A stretch of DNA of 64,000 nucleotides from Palsa-504 sp963789225 (GTDB taxonomy: Bacteria; Actinomycetota; Actinomycetes; Streptosporangiales; Streptosporangiaceae), in contig CAWBKD010000006.1 of NCBI GenBank assembly GCA_963789225.1, positions 62,001 through 126,000 of the forward strand, read 5' to 3'. Position 1 is the first letter of the stretch, and each line of letters begins with the position of its first letter. Below the pieces are notes generated by a model. It was given only the letters and a program-made list of their open reading frames with translations. It ran no database searches and was not told where the DNA came from. Shown piece after piece: positions 15,198 through 24,500 of this stretch. The position numbers and the translations under genes are program-made.

Positions 15198-17858
15198 ATG
15201 GGTGACTTCCGCGGTGACGCTGGTGGGATCACGGCCTCGGCGATGCGCCGGGCCCTGGCGCGGGCCAGGGACGGCAAGGCGCTCGACCCCACGGAGGCGA
15301 CCGTCCTCCTGCACGCCCGTGGCGAGGACCTGCAGACCCTCCTGGCCTACGCGGGCCGGACCAGGGACGTTGGCCTGGAGGCGGCCAATAGGCCACAGAC
15401 AATCACCTACTCGCGGAAGGTCTTCATCCCGCTGACCAGGCTGTGCCGGGACCGCTGCGGGTACTGCACGTTCGCCACCGTTCCCCACCGGCTGCACAGC
15501 CTGTACCTGGAACCGGACGAGGTCCTCGACATCGCCCGCGAGGGAGCCAACCTGGGCTGCAAGGAAGCCCTGTTCACCCTCGGTGACCGCCCTGAAGAAA
15601 GATGGCGCCAGGCCAGGGAGTGGCTCGACGCGCGCGGCTACGACGACACCCTCTCCTACATCAGGGCCATGGCCATCCGCGTCCTAGAGGAAACCGGCCT
15701 GCTGCCCCACCTCAACCCCGGCGTCCTGACCTGGGAGGACTTCCAGCGTCTCAAGCCGGTCGCCCCGTCGATGGGCATGATGCTCGAGACCACGGCCACC
15801 CGTCTGTACACCGAAAAGGGCGGCCCCCACTTCGGCAGCCCGGACAAGGACCCGGCGGTCCGGCTCCGCGTACTGGAGGACGCCGGGCGCTGCAACGTCC
15901 CGTTCACCACCGGCATCCTCATCGGCATCGGCGAGACCGCGGCCGAACGCGCCAACTCGGTCTTCGCGATCAGGAAGGTCGCCCGCACCTACCACGGCAT
16001 CCAGGAAGTGATCGTGCAGAACTTCCGGGCCAAGCCGGACACCAAGATGCGCGACGTCCCCGACGCCGAACTCGACGACCTGGCCGCCACGATCGCCGTG
16101 ACCAGGCTCATCCTCGGGCCGAAGGCCCGCATCCAGGCCCCGCCCAACCTGGTCGGGGCCCAGTACGACCTCATCCTGCGCGCCGGCATCGACGACTGGG
16201 GAGGCGTCTCCCCGCTGACCCCGGACCACGTCAACCCCGAACGCCCCTGGCCGGACATCGATGAGCTCGCCGCCCGCACCGCGGCCGCCGGTTTCACCCT
16301 GCGCGAGCGCCTGACCATCTACCCGCCGTACCTCCGCGAGCCGTGGCTGGACCCGCGCCTGATGGGGCACGTCGCCGCGCTGGCCGACCCGGCCACCGGC
16401 CTGGCCGCCGACGGCGCCGTCCCGCACGGGCTGCCCTGGCAGGAACCCGACGGCGGCTGGGGCTCATCCGGCCGGACCGACCTGCACGTGACCATCGACA
16501 CCACGGGCCGCACCCATGACCGCCGCGATGACTTCGCTGAGGTCTACGGCGACTGGCATGAAATAGCCGAACGAGCGTTGGTGTCACCCCCGGGCCACCC
16601 CCCGGGCTCCGCAGGGAGGCCCGCCGCGGCCGTCGCGGCCCCCGGCGAGGTGGCCGCCGCCCTCCGCCAGGCCGAGCGCGATCCGGCCGCCCTCACCGAC
16701 GACCAGGCCATCGCCCTGCTGACCGCCGACGGACCCGACCTGGAGGCCCTGGCCGGGATCGCCGACGCGCTGCGCCGCGAGGTCGTCGGCGACGACGTCA
16801 CCTACGTGGTCACGCGCAACATTAACTTCACGAACGTCTGCTACACCGGCTGCCGGTTCTGCGCGTTCGCCCAGCGCCGTACGGACGCGGACGCGTACAC
16901 GCTGTCCCTCCAGCAGATCGGCGACCGCGCGGCGGAGGCGTGGGATGCGGGCGCAACCGAGGTGTGCATGCAGGGCGGCATCCACCCCGACCTGCCCGGC
17001 ACCGCCTACTTCGATATCGCCGCCGAGGTCAAGCGGCGCCGACCGGGCCTGCACGTTCACGCGTTCTCCCCGATGGAGGTGATGAACGGCGCCTCGCGGA
17101 CCGGCCTGCCGGTCAGGGAGTGGCTGGCCCGCGCCAAGCAGGCGGGCGTCGACTCGCTGCCGGGCACGGCGGCCGAGATCCTCGACGACGACGTGCGCTG
17201 GGTCCTGACCAAGGGCAAGCTGCCCGCCTCGGCGTGGATCGAGGTGATCACCACGGCGCACGAACTGGGCTTCCGGACGTCGGCCACGATGATGTACGGG
17301 CACGTCGACACCCCGGCGCACTGGGTCGGCCACCTCCGCGTGATCCGGTCGATCCAGGAGCGGACCGGGGGGTTCACCGAGTTCGTCCTGCTGCCGTTCA
17401 TCCACTCCAACGCGCCCATCTACCTGGCCGGCCTGGCCCGGCCCGGCCCGACCAGGCGGGAGAACCGGGCTGTGCACGCGGTGGCCAGGCTGATGCTGCA
17501 CGGGGCCGTCGACTCGATCCAGTGCTCCTGGGTCAAGCTCGGCGACGACGGGTGCCGCGACGTCCTGCAGGGCGGCGTCAACGACCTGGGCGGCACGCTG
17601 ATGGAGGAGACGATCAGCAGGATGGCCGGCGCCGACCACGGCTCCTACAAGACGATCAGCGGCCTGCGCGCGATAACCGAGCCGCTCGGCCGCCCGCTGC
17701 GCCCGCGCACCACCACCTACGGCGAAGTCCCGGCGGAACGGGTCGCGGCGGCCGCCGCCACCGACGGCGTGTGCGCTTCGGTGAGGCCGGGGGGGTACGG
17801 GGGGGCGGGCAGCCACCCCGTGCGCGGGGGGTCCAGGGGGGTCGTCCCCCCGGACTAG
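15198..17858 (+). CDS. fbiC: FO synthase FbiC (CofG-CofH fusion)
   Basis: This ~886-residue protein fuses two radical-SAM modules. The CofG half has Cys83, Cys87 and Cys90 in CRDRCGYCTF; the CofH half has Cys548, Cys552 and Cys555 in CYTGCRFCAF. Each triplet binds a 4Fe-4S cluster. Together they make 7,8-didemethyl-8-hydroxy-5-deazariboflavin (FO), the chromophore of F420, from tyrosine and a flavin precursor. The linker (~residues 460-485) and the extreme C-terminus (GGYGGAGSHPVRGG) are encoded by G-rich repeat-like DNA. ATG 15198 was chosen with GGAAGG upstream. fbiB and fbiA lie close by on the other strand. Confidence 0.95.
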   Translation: MGDFRGDAGGITASAMRRALARARDGKALDPTEATVLLHARGEDLQTLLAYAGRTRDVGLEAANRPQTITYSRKVFIPLTRLCRDRCGYCTFATVPHRLHSLYLEPDEVLDIAREGANLGCKEALFTLGDRPEERWRQAREWLDARGYDDTLSYIRAMAIRVLEETGLLPHLNPGVLTWEDFQRLKPVAPSMGMMLETTATRLYTEKGGPHFGSPDKDPAVRLRVLEDAGRCNVPFTTGILIGIGETAAERANSVFAIRKVARTYHGIQEVIVQNFRAKPDTKMRDVPDAELDDLAATIAVTRLILGPKARIQAPPNLVGAQYDLILRAGIDDWGGVSPLTPDHVNPERPWPDIDELAARTAAAGFTLRERLTIYPPYLREPWLDPRLMGHVAALADPATGLAADGAVPHGLPWQEPDGGWGSSGRTDLHVTIDTTGRTHDRRDDFAEVYGDWHEIAERALVSPPGHPPGSAGRPAAAVAAPGEVAAALRQAERDPAALTDDQAIALLTADGPDLEALAGIADALRREVVGDDVTYVVTRNINFTNVCYTGCRFCAFAQRRTDADAYTLSLQQIGDRAAEAWDAGATEVCMQGGIHPDLPGTAYFDIAAEVKRRRPGLHVHAFSPMEVMNGASRTGLPVREWLARAKQAGVDSLPGTAAEILDDDVRWVLTKGKLPASAWIEVITTAHELGFRTSATMMYGHVDTPAHWVGHLRVIRSIQERTGGFTEFVLLPFIHSNAPIYLAGLARPGPTRRENRAVHAVARLMLHGAVDSIQCSWVKLGDDGCRDVLQGGVNDLGGTLMEETISRMAGADHGSYKTISGLRAITEPLGRPLRPRTTTYGEVPAERVAAAAATDGVCASVRPGGYGGAGSHPVRGGSRGVVPPD
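16582..16626 (-). repeat. Degenerate G-rich repeat in the CofG-CofH linker
   Basis: The minus strand reads a G-rich block (GAGCCCGGGGGGTGGCCCGG) that resembles the core of the elements at 17785 and 19905. It encodes the Pro/Gly linker between the two radical-SAM halves. The match is weaker than between the other two copies, so membership is tentative. Confidence 0.35.
17785..17854 (+). repeat. G-rich ~70-bp element at the 3' end of fbiC
   Basis: This stretch contains GGGGGGTACGGGGGGGCGG, then GCAGCC, CCCGTG, GCGGGGGG and GGGGGGTCG-CCCCCC. The same order of blocks appears in inverse orientation at 19905-19974, with roughly 85% identity by eye. Here it encodes the last ~23 residues of FbiC and runs into the stop. 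Confidence 0.65.
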
Positions 17859-17875
17859 CAGCAGGAGGCCGCCGG

Positions 17876-18502
17876 TTACCAGTGCCCCTGGTGGACCAGT
17901 TCGTCCAGGCTCTTGCGCATGCTCGCCGACGGGGCCGGCACCGGGTCGGCTTCGGGATCGGGGTAGCCGATAGCGATGGCGCCGATCGGCGTCCACTCCG
18001 CGGGGACCCCGTATCGCTCGCGGAACGTGGCCATGATCGACGGCGGGATGCCGAAGAACACCGCGCCGAGTCCCTCGTCGACCACGGCGAGCAGGATGAG
18101 CAGCGCGGTGAAACCGGTGTCGATGTACCAGTAGGGGACCGGCCAGCGGGCCTCGTCCCGGTCCGTCCACGCCCGGTCCGGCCGCTCCGCGTACCGGTCC
18201 AGGTACACGTCCTTGCAGGCCAGCGGGACAATCACCAGCGGGGCTAGGCGCAGCGCGTCGATCTCGGCCCGCTCCTGAGCCTCACCGTCACCGAGGGAGG
18301 CGGCATCGTCGTAGAAGGCCTGCCACAGCGGGGCCGACTGCTCGGCGCCGTCCAGGACGAGGAACGAGTACCCCTGGCTGAAACCCGCCGACGGGGCCCG
18401 GTTGGCCGCCCGCAGCAGCCGCCCCGCCGTGCCCGGAGGCAGCGGTTCCGCCTTGAACGCGCGGACCATCTTGCGCCGCCTGATGACCTCGGTGAATTCC
18501 AC
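17876..18502 (-). CDS. Nitroreductase-family flavoprotein
   Basis: The 208-residue protein starts MEFTEVIRRRKMVRAFKAEP, the FMN-binding Arg-rich opening of nitroreductases. It has RAANRAPSAGFSQGYSFLVL and ends in a C-terminal segment with GLGAVFFGIPPSIMATF and WTPIGAIAIGYPDPE. It probably binds FMN as a homodimer. Its gene lies downstream of fbiB on the same strand, and FbiB itself has a C-terminal nitroreductase domain. The start is a GTG. A 63-bp duplicated sequence separates the two genes. The substrate is unknown; use of F420 or quinones is speculation. Confidence 0.85.
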   Translation of the reverse strand: MEFTEVIRRRKMVRAFKAEPLPPGTAGRLLRAANRAPSAGFSQGYSFLVLDGAEQSAPLWQAFYDDAASLGDGEAQERAEIDALRLAPLVIVPLACKDVYLDRYAERPDRAWTDRDEARWPVPYWYIDTGFTALLILLAVVDEGLGAVFFGIPPSIMATFRERYGVPAEWTPIGAIAIGYPDPEADPVPAPSASMRKSLDELVHQGHW

Positions 18503-18503
18503 C

Positions 18504-18632
18504 CGGTCAGCCTAGTTCGCCGGGGTTACCCGGGACGATGAATTTACGGCCCGGTCCGGCCGCTCAGCTCGGTCAGCCTAGTTCGCCCGGGTTACCCGGG
18601 GCGATGAATCTACGGCCCGGTCCGGCCGCTCA
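18504..18632. repeat. 63-bp direct duplication spanning the fbiB stop
   Basis: Two copies, 18504-18566 and 18570-18632, differ at only a few positions and share CGGTCAGCCTAGTTCGCC at the left and GGCCCGGTCCGGCCGCTCA at the right. The right copy contains the stop codon of fbiB; the left copy fills the whole gap to the nitroreductase start. It is a recent tandem duplication of the fbiB end. Confidence 0.85.
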
Positions 18633-19940
18633 CCGGAGGACCAGGAAGTCGCCGGGGTCGCGGGGCGGGCGCGGGCGGGCCTGCTCGGCCGGGTGACCCA
18701 CGGCGACGGCGCCCATCGGCCGCCAGCCGTCCGGCAGGTCCATCGCCCGGGCGGCGACGTCCTGGCAGAACAGGGTGCTGGAGATCCACGCCGAGCCGAG
18801 CCCCTCGACGGCCAGCGCGATGAGCAGGTTCTGCACCGCGGCGCCCATGGACACCACGAACATGGCCTGCTCCGCCGCCGAACGCCGCTCGTCGGGGTAC
18901 TCGTGCGCCGCGTCCGCGACCAGGCACGGCACGACGATCAGCGGCGCCTGCCGCAGCGGCTCCCCGCGCCGGAGCCTGCGGGCGATCTGCTCCTCGGTGA
19001 ACCCGTCGCGGCGCAGGTCGGCGATCCAGGCCTCGCGCACCGCGTCGACCAGCGCCGTCCGGGCGCCGGCCGAGCTCAGGATGACGAAACGCCACGGCTC
19101 GCTGTGATGCGGCGCGGGCGCGGTCAGCGCGGTCGCGATCGCCCGGCGGATCGCCTCGACGTCGACCGGCTCGGCGGTGAACGTCCTGATCGTCCTGCGG
19201 GCCAGCGGCACGTCGGCCGACCCGAACCGGAACATGTCCTCGTCGGCTGGCCTGACCAGCGCCCGCGCGCCCGGGCCGTCCTGCTCGGTGACCAGGCCGG
19301 CCAGCCCGCGCACGAGCGCGACGGGGATCCGCAGCGCCTTGCCCTTCACCAGGTCCGCGGCCGCGGCGATCTCGTCGGCCACGGCCGCGACGGTGACCTC
19401 CAGGATGTTGCCGAAGGTATCGGCCTGGCCGCGGTAGTCGCGGACGGGCGTGACGCCGGCCGCGCCGATGGCGGTGTCGGTCTGCCCGGCCCGCCACGGT
19501 CGGCCCATCGTGTCGGTCACGATCACGCCGATCCGGAGGCCAGTGCTTGTGTGCAGCGCCTTGCGCAGCCGCCTGGCCGACTCGTCGGGGTCCTCAGGCA
19601 GCAGGACCACGGTGCCAGGCGCCGTGTTCGACTCATCGACCCCGGCCGCGGCCAGCACGAACCCATGCCGCGTCTGCGCGATCGTCGTGGCGCCGCGCCT
19701 GGCCACCACCCGCGCCGTCTCAGCCTCGATGGCCTCCTCGCGCGAGGCGGCAATCACCCGGCCTTCGGCCTTGCTGACGATCTTTGAGGTGACGACCAGA
19801 ATGTCGCCGTCGCGCAGGTCCGGGGCCGCGTTGGCGATGAGCGCCGCCAGGTCGCTGCCCGCGGTCACCTCAGGCAGCCCGGCCACCGGGCTCACCGTTA
19901 TAGCCCCTGGGGGGCGACCCCCCGGGATCCCCCCGCTCAC
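18630..19940 (-). CDS. fbiB: Coenzyme F420:L-glutamate ligase / dehydro-F420 reductase FbiB
   Basis: The 436-residue fusion has an N-terminal CofE ligase domain (~1-240; LRDGDILVVTSKIVSKAEGR, GVIVTDTMGRPWRAGQTDTA) that adds glutamates to F420-0. A C-terminal nitroreductase-fold domain (~250-430; RTIRTFTAEPVDVEAIRRAI) reduces dehydro-F420-0 with FMNH2. The GTG start overlaps the fbiA stop (GTGA), so the genes are coupled. The N-terminal leader (SGGIPGGRPPGAI) is encoded partly by a G-rich repeat. The stop lies within a duplicated 63-bp sequence. Confidence 0.94.
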   Translation of the reverse strand: MSGGIPGGRPPGAITVSPVAGLPEVTAGSDLAALIANAAPDLRDGDILVVTSKIVSKAEGRVIAASREEAIEAETARVVARRGATTIAQTRHGFVLAAAGVDESNTAPGTVVLLPEDPDESARRLRKALHTSTGLRIGVIVTDTMGRPWRAGQTDTAIGAAGVTPVRDYRGQADTFGNILEVTVAAVADEIAAAADLVKGKALRIPVALVRGLAGLVTEQDGPGARALVRPADEDMFRFGSADVPLARRTIRTFTAEPVDVEAIRRAIATALTAPAPHHSEPWRFVILSSAGARTALVDAVREAWIADLRRDGFTEEQIARRLRRGEPLRQAPLIVVPCLVADAAHEYPDERRSAAEQAMFVVSMGAAVQNLLIALAVEGLGSAWISSTLFCQDVAARAMDLPDGWRPMGAVAVGHPAEQARPRPPRDPGDFLVLR

Positions 19941-19974
19941 GGGAGGGCTGCCCGCCCCCCCGTACCCCCCTGGC
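19905..19974 (-). repeat. G-rich ~70-bp element at the fbiA/fbiB junction
   Basis: On the minus strand this reads the same ordered blocks as the element at the fbiC 3' end (GGGGGGTACGGGGGGGCGG, GCAGCC, CCCGTG, GCGGGGGG, GGGGGGTCG). It spans the overlap of fbiA and fbiB and encodes the FbiA tail (GQGGTGGRAALP) and the FbiB leader. With the copy at 17785 it forms an inverted pair flanking the nitroreductase-fbiB block. Confidence 0.65.
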
Positions 19975-20914
19975 CCTGTGCCAGATCCAGGGCCGCCCGT
20001 GCGATCGTGGTCGTGGCGGTCAGGTCGTGCATGAGCAGCGGCAGCGCACGGACGGCGATGCCCGCTAGCGCCGGGTCATCGGCCGCGGCCTTGTCCTGGT
20101 CGTCGACGAGCCAGCCGTCGATCAGCTCCGGTCCGTAGTGCGCTCCGACCGCGGCGGCCGTCGTCTCGACCCCGATCGCGGCCAGGCAGGCGTCGGCCAT
20201 CCCGCGCACCGGCGCGCCGCCGATGATGGGCGAGACGCCGACCACGGTCTTGGCCGCTACGGCCTCCCGGATGCCAGGAACGGCCAAGATGGTGCCGATG
20301 CTGACTACCGGGTTGGACGGCGGGAACAGGACCACGTCGGCTTCGCCGATGGCGTCGAGCACGCCGGGGGCGGGGGTGGCTTCCTCCGCTCCTAGCGCGG
20401 TTATCGCCGCCGCGGGGGTCCCCGCGTGCAGGCGTACCCACCATTCCTGGAAGTGGATCACGCGCCGCTGGCCGGAATCCAGAAGCACGACGTGCGTCTC
20501 GATCGGGTCGTCGGACATCGGGAGCAGCCGGACTCCCGGCTGCCATCGGCGGCACAGCACCTCGGTGACGGCGGAGAGCGGCTGCCCGGCCGCGAGCAGC
20601 TGGCTGCGCAGGATGTGGGTGGCGAAGTCCCGGTCACCGAGCATGAACCAGTCCGGGCTCGCGCCGTAAGCGGCCAGCTCGGCCCGGATGCTGAACGTCT
20701 CGTCGGCCCGCCCCCACCCCTGCTGGGTATTGATGCCGCCGCCGAGCGTGTACATGACGGTGTCGAGGTCCGGGCACACCCGCAGGCCGAACAGCGTGAT
20801 GTCGTCGCCGGTGTTGCCGATGACCGTGATCTCGGCGTCCGGGGCGGCGGCTTGCCTCAGGCCCAGCAGGAAACGCGCGGCTCCCACGCCGCCCGCGAGC
20901 ACGGTGATGCGCAT
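19937..20914 (-). CDS. fbiA: 2-phospho-L-lactate (PEP) transferase FbiA
   Basis: The 325-residue CofD-family protein starts MRITVLAGGVGAARFLLGLR, the nucleotide-loop motif, and has NTGDDITLFGLRVCPDLDTV and the FPPSNPVVSIGTILAVPGIR motif of the family. It joins FO to the phosphoenolpyruvyl or lactyl-phosphate group of a GDP-activated donor, giving (dehydro-)F420-0. I chose the ATG at 20914 because the Rossmann-like start follows it directly. The CofC/FbiD enzyme that supplies the donor is not in the window. Confidence 0.94.
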   Translation of the reverse strand: MRITVLAGGVGAARFLLGLRQAAAPDAEITVIGNTGDDITLFGLRVCPDLDTVMYTLGGGINTQQGWGRADETFSIRAELAAYGASPDWFMLGDRDFATHILRSQLLAAGQPLSAVTEVLCRRWQPGVRLLPMSDDPIETHVVLLDSGQRRVIHFQEWWVRLHAGTPAAAITALGAEEATPAPGVLDAIGEADVVLFPPSNPVVSIGTILAVPGIREAVAAKTVVGVSPIIGGAPVRGMADACLAAIGVETTAAAVGAHYGPELIDGWLVDDQDKAAADDPALAGIAVRALPLLMHDLTATTTIARAALDLAQGQGGTGGRAALP

Positions 20915-21050
20915 AACCAAGAGTCTGTCAGCATCCGTCCGTGCCCGAGGCAGGGCCTCCCGGAGTCCTGACGGAACGTGACGGCGCGGATTCCTCACGT
21001 GATTTATCGCGCATCTCAGGCATCGTGGGGACCAATATCACCTTCTTCGC

Positions 21051-21080
21051 TTGACTTGAAGCAAGACACGCTAGTGTAAT
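21051..21080 (+). promoter_or_regulatory. Likely sigma-70-type promoter of whiB
   Basis: TTGACT (21051-21056) is followed after 18 bp by TGTAAT (21075-21080), close to the housekeeping -35/-10 consensus, in an AT-richer stretch ~74 bp before the whiB start. An overlapping -10 option is TAGTGT at 21072. Confidence 0.55.
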
Positions 21081-21153
21081 TTCATTGATGTGATTCTCGC
21101 TCCTGCGGGGAGTGGGCAAGACCGGGGGCTCCGAGTGGGGAGGGAGGATGGCG

Positions 21154-21429
21154 GTGACCGAGGTCATCATCTCGCTGGAACAGGTCTTCGTCAGTCCTGA
21201 GGACGAAGACCAGCTAGGCTGGCAAGACCGGGCGCTGTGCGCCCAGACGGACCCTGAGGCGTTCTTCCCCGAGAAGGGGGGATCGACCCGGGAGGCCAAG
21301 CGGGTGTGCCGTAGCTGCGAGGTACGGGCCGAGTGCCTGGAGTACGCGCTTGAGCACGACGAGCGATTCGGTATCTGGGGCGGCATGTCGGAGCGCGAAC
21401 GCCGTCGGCTGAAGCGCCAGGCGGTGTAG
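21154..21429 (+). CDS. WhiB-family Fe-S transcriptional regulator (WhiB2/WhiB type)
   Basis: The ~91-residue protein has the four cluster Cys (29, 52, 55 and 61; ALCAQTDPEAFFPEKGGSTR, then VCRSCEVRAEC), the GIWGG turn and a basic C-terminus (SERERRRLKRQAV). This is very close to Streptomyces WhiB and mycobacterial WhiB2, which work with WhiA in septation and cell division. Its site beside fbiA and the mannosyl genes matches Rv3260c. GTG 21154 with GGAGG at proper spacing is preferred; ATG 21148 is possible. Confidence 0.92.
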   Translation: MTEVIISLEQVFVSPEDEDQLGWQDRALCAQTDPEAFFPEKGGSTREAKRVCRSCEVRAECLEYALEHDERFGIWGGMSERERRRLKRQAV

Positions 21430-21584
21430 CGCGGGACATCATCCGTTCACCCCGCTGACCGTATTCAGCCTGTGTATCGTTGATGCCGTCGTGAGCGCGG
21501 GGGTTGTCGTTCCCGTGGACCACGCGCTCTGCCGGGGCAGGTAGCCGCGCGGAGCACCGTTGCCCAGGCCACCTGTCAGGACCC

Positions 21585-24500
21585 TTGCCAGAGAACGCAG
21601 CGCACCTCCGTCACGTCGTCACCGCCGTGATCGTCGCGCACGACGGTGCCCGGTTGCTGCCAGCGCTCATCAACGCGGTGCGCGAGCAGACCCACCCCGT
21701 GGAGCGCGTCGTCGCGGTCGACACCGGGAGCAGGGACCGCAGCGGGGCTACGCTGACCGAGCTCCTCGGCCCGGACGCCGTCTTCGGCATGGACGCCGAC
21801 ACCGGTTACGGCGTGGCCATTTCCCGCGCGCTGCAGCACCCCGCGGCCCGCAGGCCCCTCCGGCGGACCGGCACCGGACCGGAGACGGCCGTGGAGTGGC
21901 TATGGCTCCTGCACGATGACTGCGAGCCCGCCCCTGACGCGCTGGAGCAGCTGCTCAGGGGCGCCAGCCGCGGCCGGTCGACGGCGGTGGTCGGCCCGAA
22001 GCTGAGGGACCTGGTGGACCGGCGCGTGCTGCGCGAGGCGGGCATCACCCCCGACCGGGCCGGCCGTTCCACCGGGATCGAGCCCGGTGAGATCGACCAG
22101 GGCCAGCACGACGGAAACCGGCCGGTGCTGGCGGTCAGCTCGGCGGGCATGCTGGTGCGCCGCGACGTCTGGGATCAGATGGGCGGCTTCGACGCCGACC
22201 TGCCCCTGTTCCGCGATGACATCGACTTCTGCTGGCGGGTGCGGGCGGCGGGCTACGAGGTCCGGGTGATCACGGACGCGGTGGTCTACCACCGCGAGAT
22301 GTCCGCCAGGCAGATCAGGAAGGCGCCCGCCGCAGGCGGGCGTCCGCGTATGGCCGACCGGCGTGGCGCCCTGTACGTGTTCGCGGTCAACCTGCCGCTC
22401 AGGCCGATGATCACGATCGTTAGCGGCTGCGTCGCCGGGTCGCTGCTCCGCGCGGCGTACTTCCTCATCACCAAGCAGCAGCACAAGGCGTGGGATCAGC
22501 TCGGCGCCCTCGGCTGGCTGCTCCGTCACCCGGTCAAGATCTGGCGCGCCCGCCGTAGGCGCGCCCCCCATCGCAAGTACGGCTGGTCGGTCCTGCGCGA
22601 CCAGCTGCCCGGCGGAAGGACGCTGAGCCGCCTCGCCGAGTCGATCGCCGCCTTGCTGTCCAGCGGTCCCGGCTACGATACCGTCGGGGGGCACCACGCC
22701 GTCACCGACGGGCCGGACGACGATATGCCGCTGCCCGACACTGACTCGGTCGCCCGGCGCGTCCTGACCAGCCCGGGTGTCCTGCTCTTCGCCGGGCTGA
22801 CCCTGGTCACGCTGGTCGCGGAACGATCGCTGGTGGGCTCGGTGCTGAGCGGTTCTGGGACGCTCGCGGGCGGAGCCCTCGTGCCCCCCTGGGGCGGCGC
22901 AAGCGATCTGTGGCGTGAGTACCTGGCGGGTTATCACCCGGCGGGCATCGGCTCGACCGTCAGCGCGCCACCCTACCTGGGCGTGATGGCCGTGCTGGCC
23001 ACGGCGCTGCTGGGAAAGCCCTGGCTGGCCACGGACGTGGTCCTGCTCGGGTGCGTCCCGGCGGCCGGGATGGCGGCGTACTGGGCGATGCGGCGCGTCA
23101 CGCGCGTCCTGGCGGCGCGGGTCTGGGTCGCCGCCGCCTACGCGCTGCTTCCGGTAGCGATGGGCAGCGTGGCCGCCGGGCGCCTTGGCACGGCCGTCGT
23201 CTTCATCCTCGTCCCGCTCATCGGCATCACCGTGGGGCGGATGCTCACCCGTCCACCGCGGATGGCCCGCCGGGCCGCGTGGGCGACCGGACTGCTCGTC
23301 GCGGTGGCCGCGGCCTTCGTCCCGCTGGTCTGGCCGATTGCGGTGGTGGCCGCGCTCGGCGCGGCGGCGGCCTGGCGGTGGCTCGGCCGGGCGACGGTCA
23401 TCAGCGCCGCGATCGTCGCGCTGGTGCCCGCGGCGGCCCTCCTCCCCTGGACGTTCCGGCTGCTGACCAGCCCCGCCCAGTTCTTCCTCGAGGCTGGGAT
23501 ACAGCGGCCCGGGCTGGCCGTGGCCGGGTTGCGGCCGGAATCGGTCCTGCTGCTCAGCCCGGGAGGGCCGGGGCTCCCGCCCGCCTGGGTGACCGGGGGC
23601 CTGGTCCTGACCGCGTTCGGCGCACTGCTGGCCCGCCGGCGGATGGTCCTGGTGCAGGCCGGATGGGGCATCGCGCTCGCCGGGCTGGCCATCGCGCTCG
23701 CGGTGAGTTTCGTACGCGTGACACCGCCGGGAGGGGGGACCAAGGTCAGCGCCTGGCCGGGCGCTGCGATGTGCCTGGCCGCCGCAGGCTTGCTGGTAGC
23801 GGCTACCCCGCTGGTCGAGTCGGCGGTCCGGAGGCTCGCGCACGCGAAACAGGCCGTAACCGGCAGGCTGACCAGTCTCAGCTCGCCGCGGATCCTGGTG
23901 CTGGCCGTCCTGGCCGTGGCCGCGTCGGCACCGGTACTGGCCGCCGGCGCCTGGCTGGTCACCGGGGTCCGCGGGCCTATTGCCGCCGCGGGACCGCAGA
24001 TCCTGCCTCCCTTCGTGGCCGCCTCATCCTCGGGTCCGAACCAGACCAGGACGCTGGTCCTGCGGCCAGAGGGCGGGATCCTGACCTACACCGTGCTGCG
24101 GAACACCGACCCCGTGCTCGGCGAGCCGGAGCTGACCGCGGGCGCCCCGGGCACCCAGGCGCTCGACGGGGTCGTCGCCTCACTGGACGCGGCCGCGAGC
24201 GGCGACGAGGGCAATACGGGACAGGTGCTCAGCGAGTTCGACATCGGCTACGTGCTGCTGCCCGGTCCCGTTAGTCCGTCGCTCGTTCACCAGATCGACG
24301 GGGCCGCCGGCCTGATGCCGCTGACCCAGTCGTCCGCCTACGACCTGTGGGAGGTCGCCGGGACCGTGGCGCGGGCGCGCGTCCTTTCGGCTAACGGCAC
24401 CGTAGTGCCGGTTCCTTCCGGGCCGATCGGCGTGAACGCGGTCATCACGCCGGAGACATCGGGCACGCTGGTCCTCGCGGAGGCCGCGGGTGGGTGGTCC

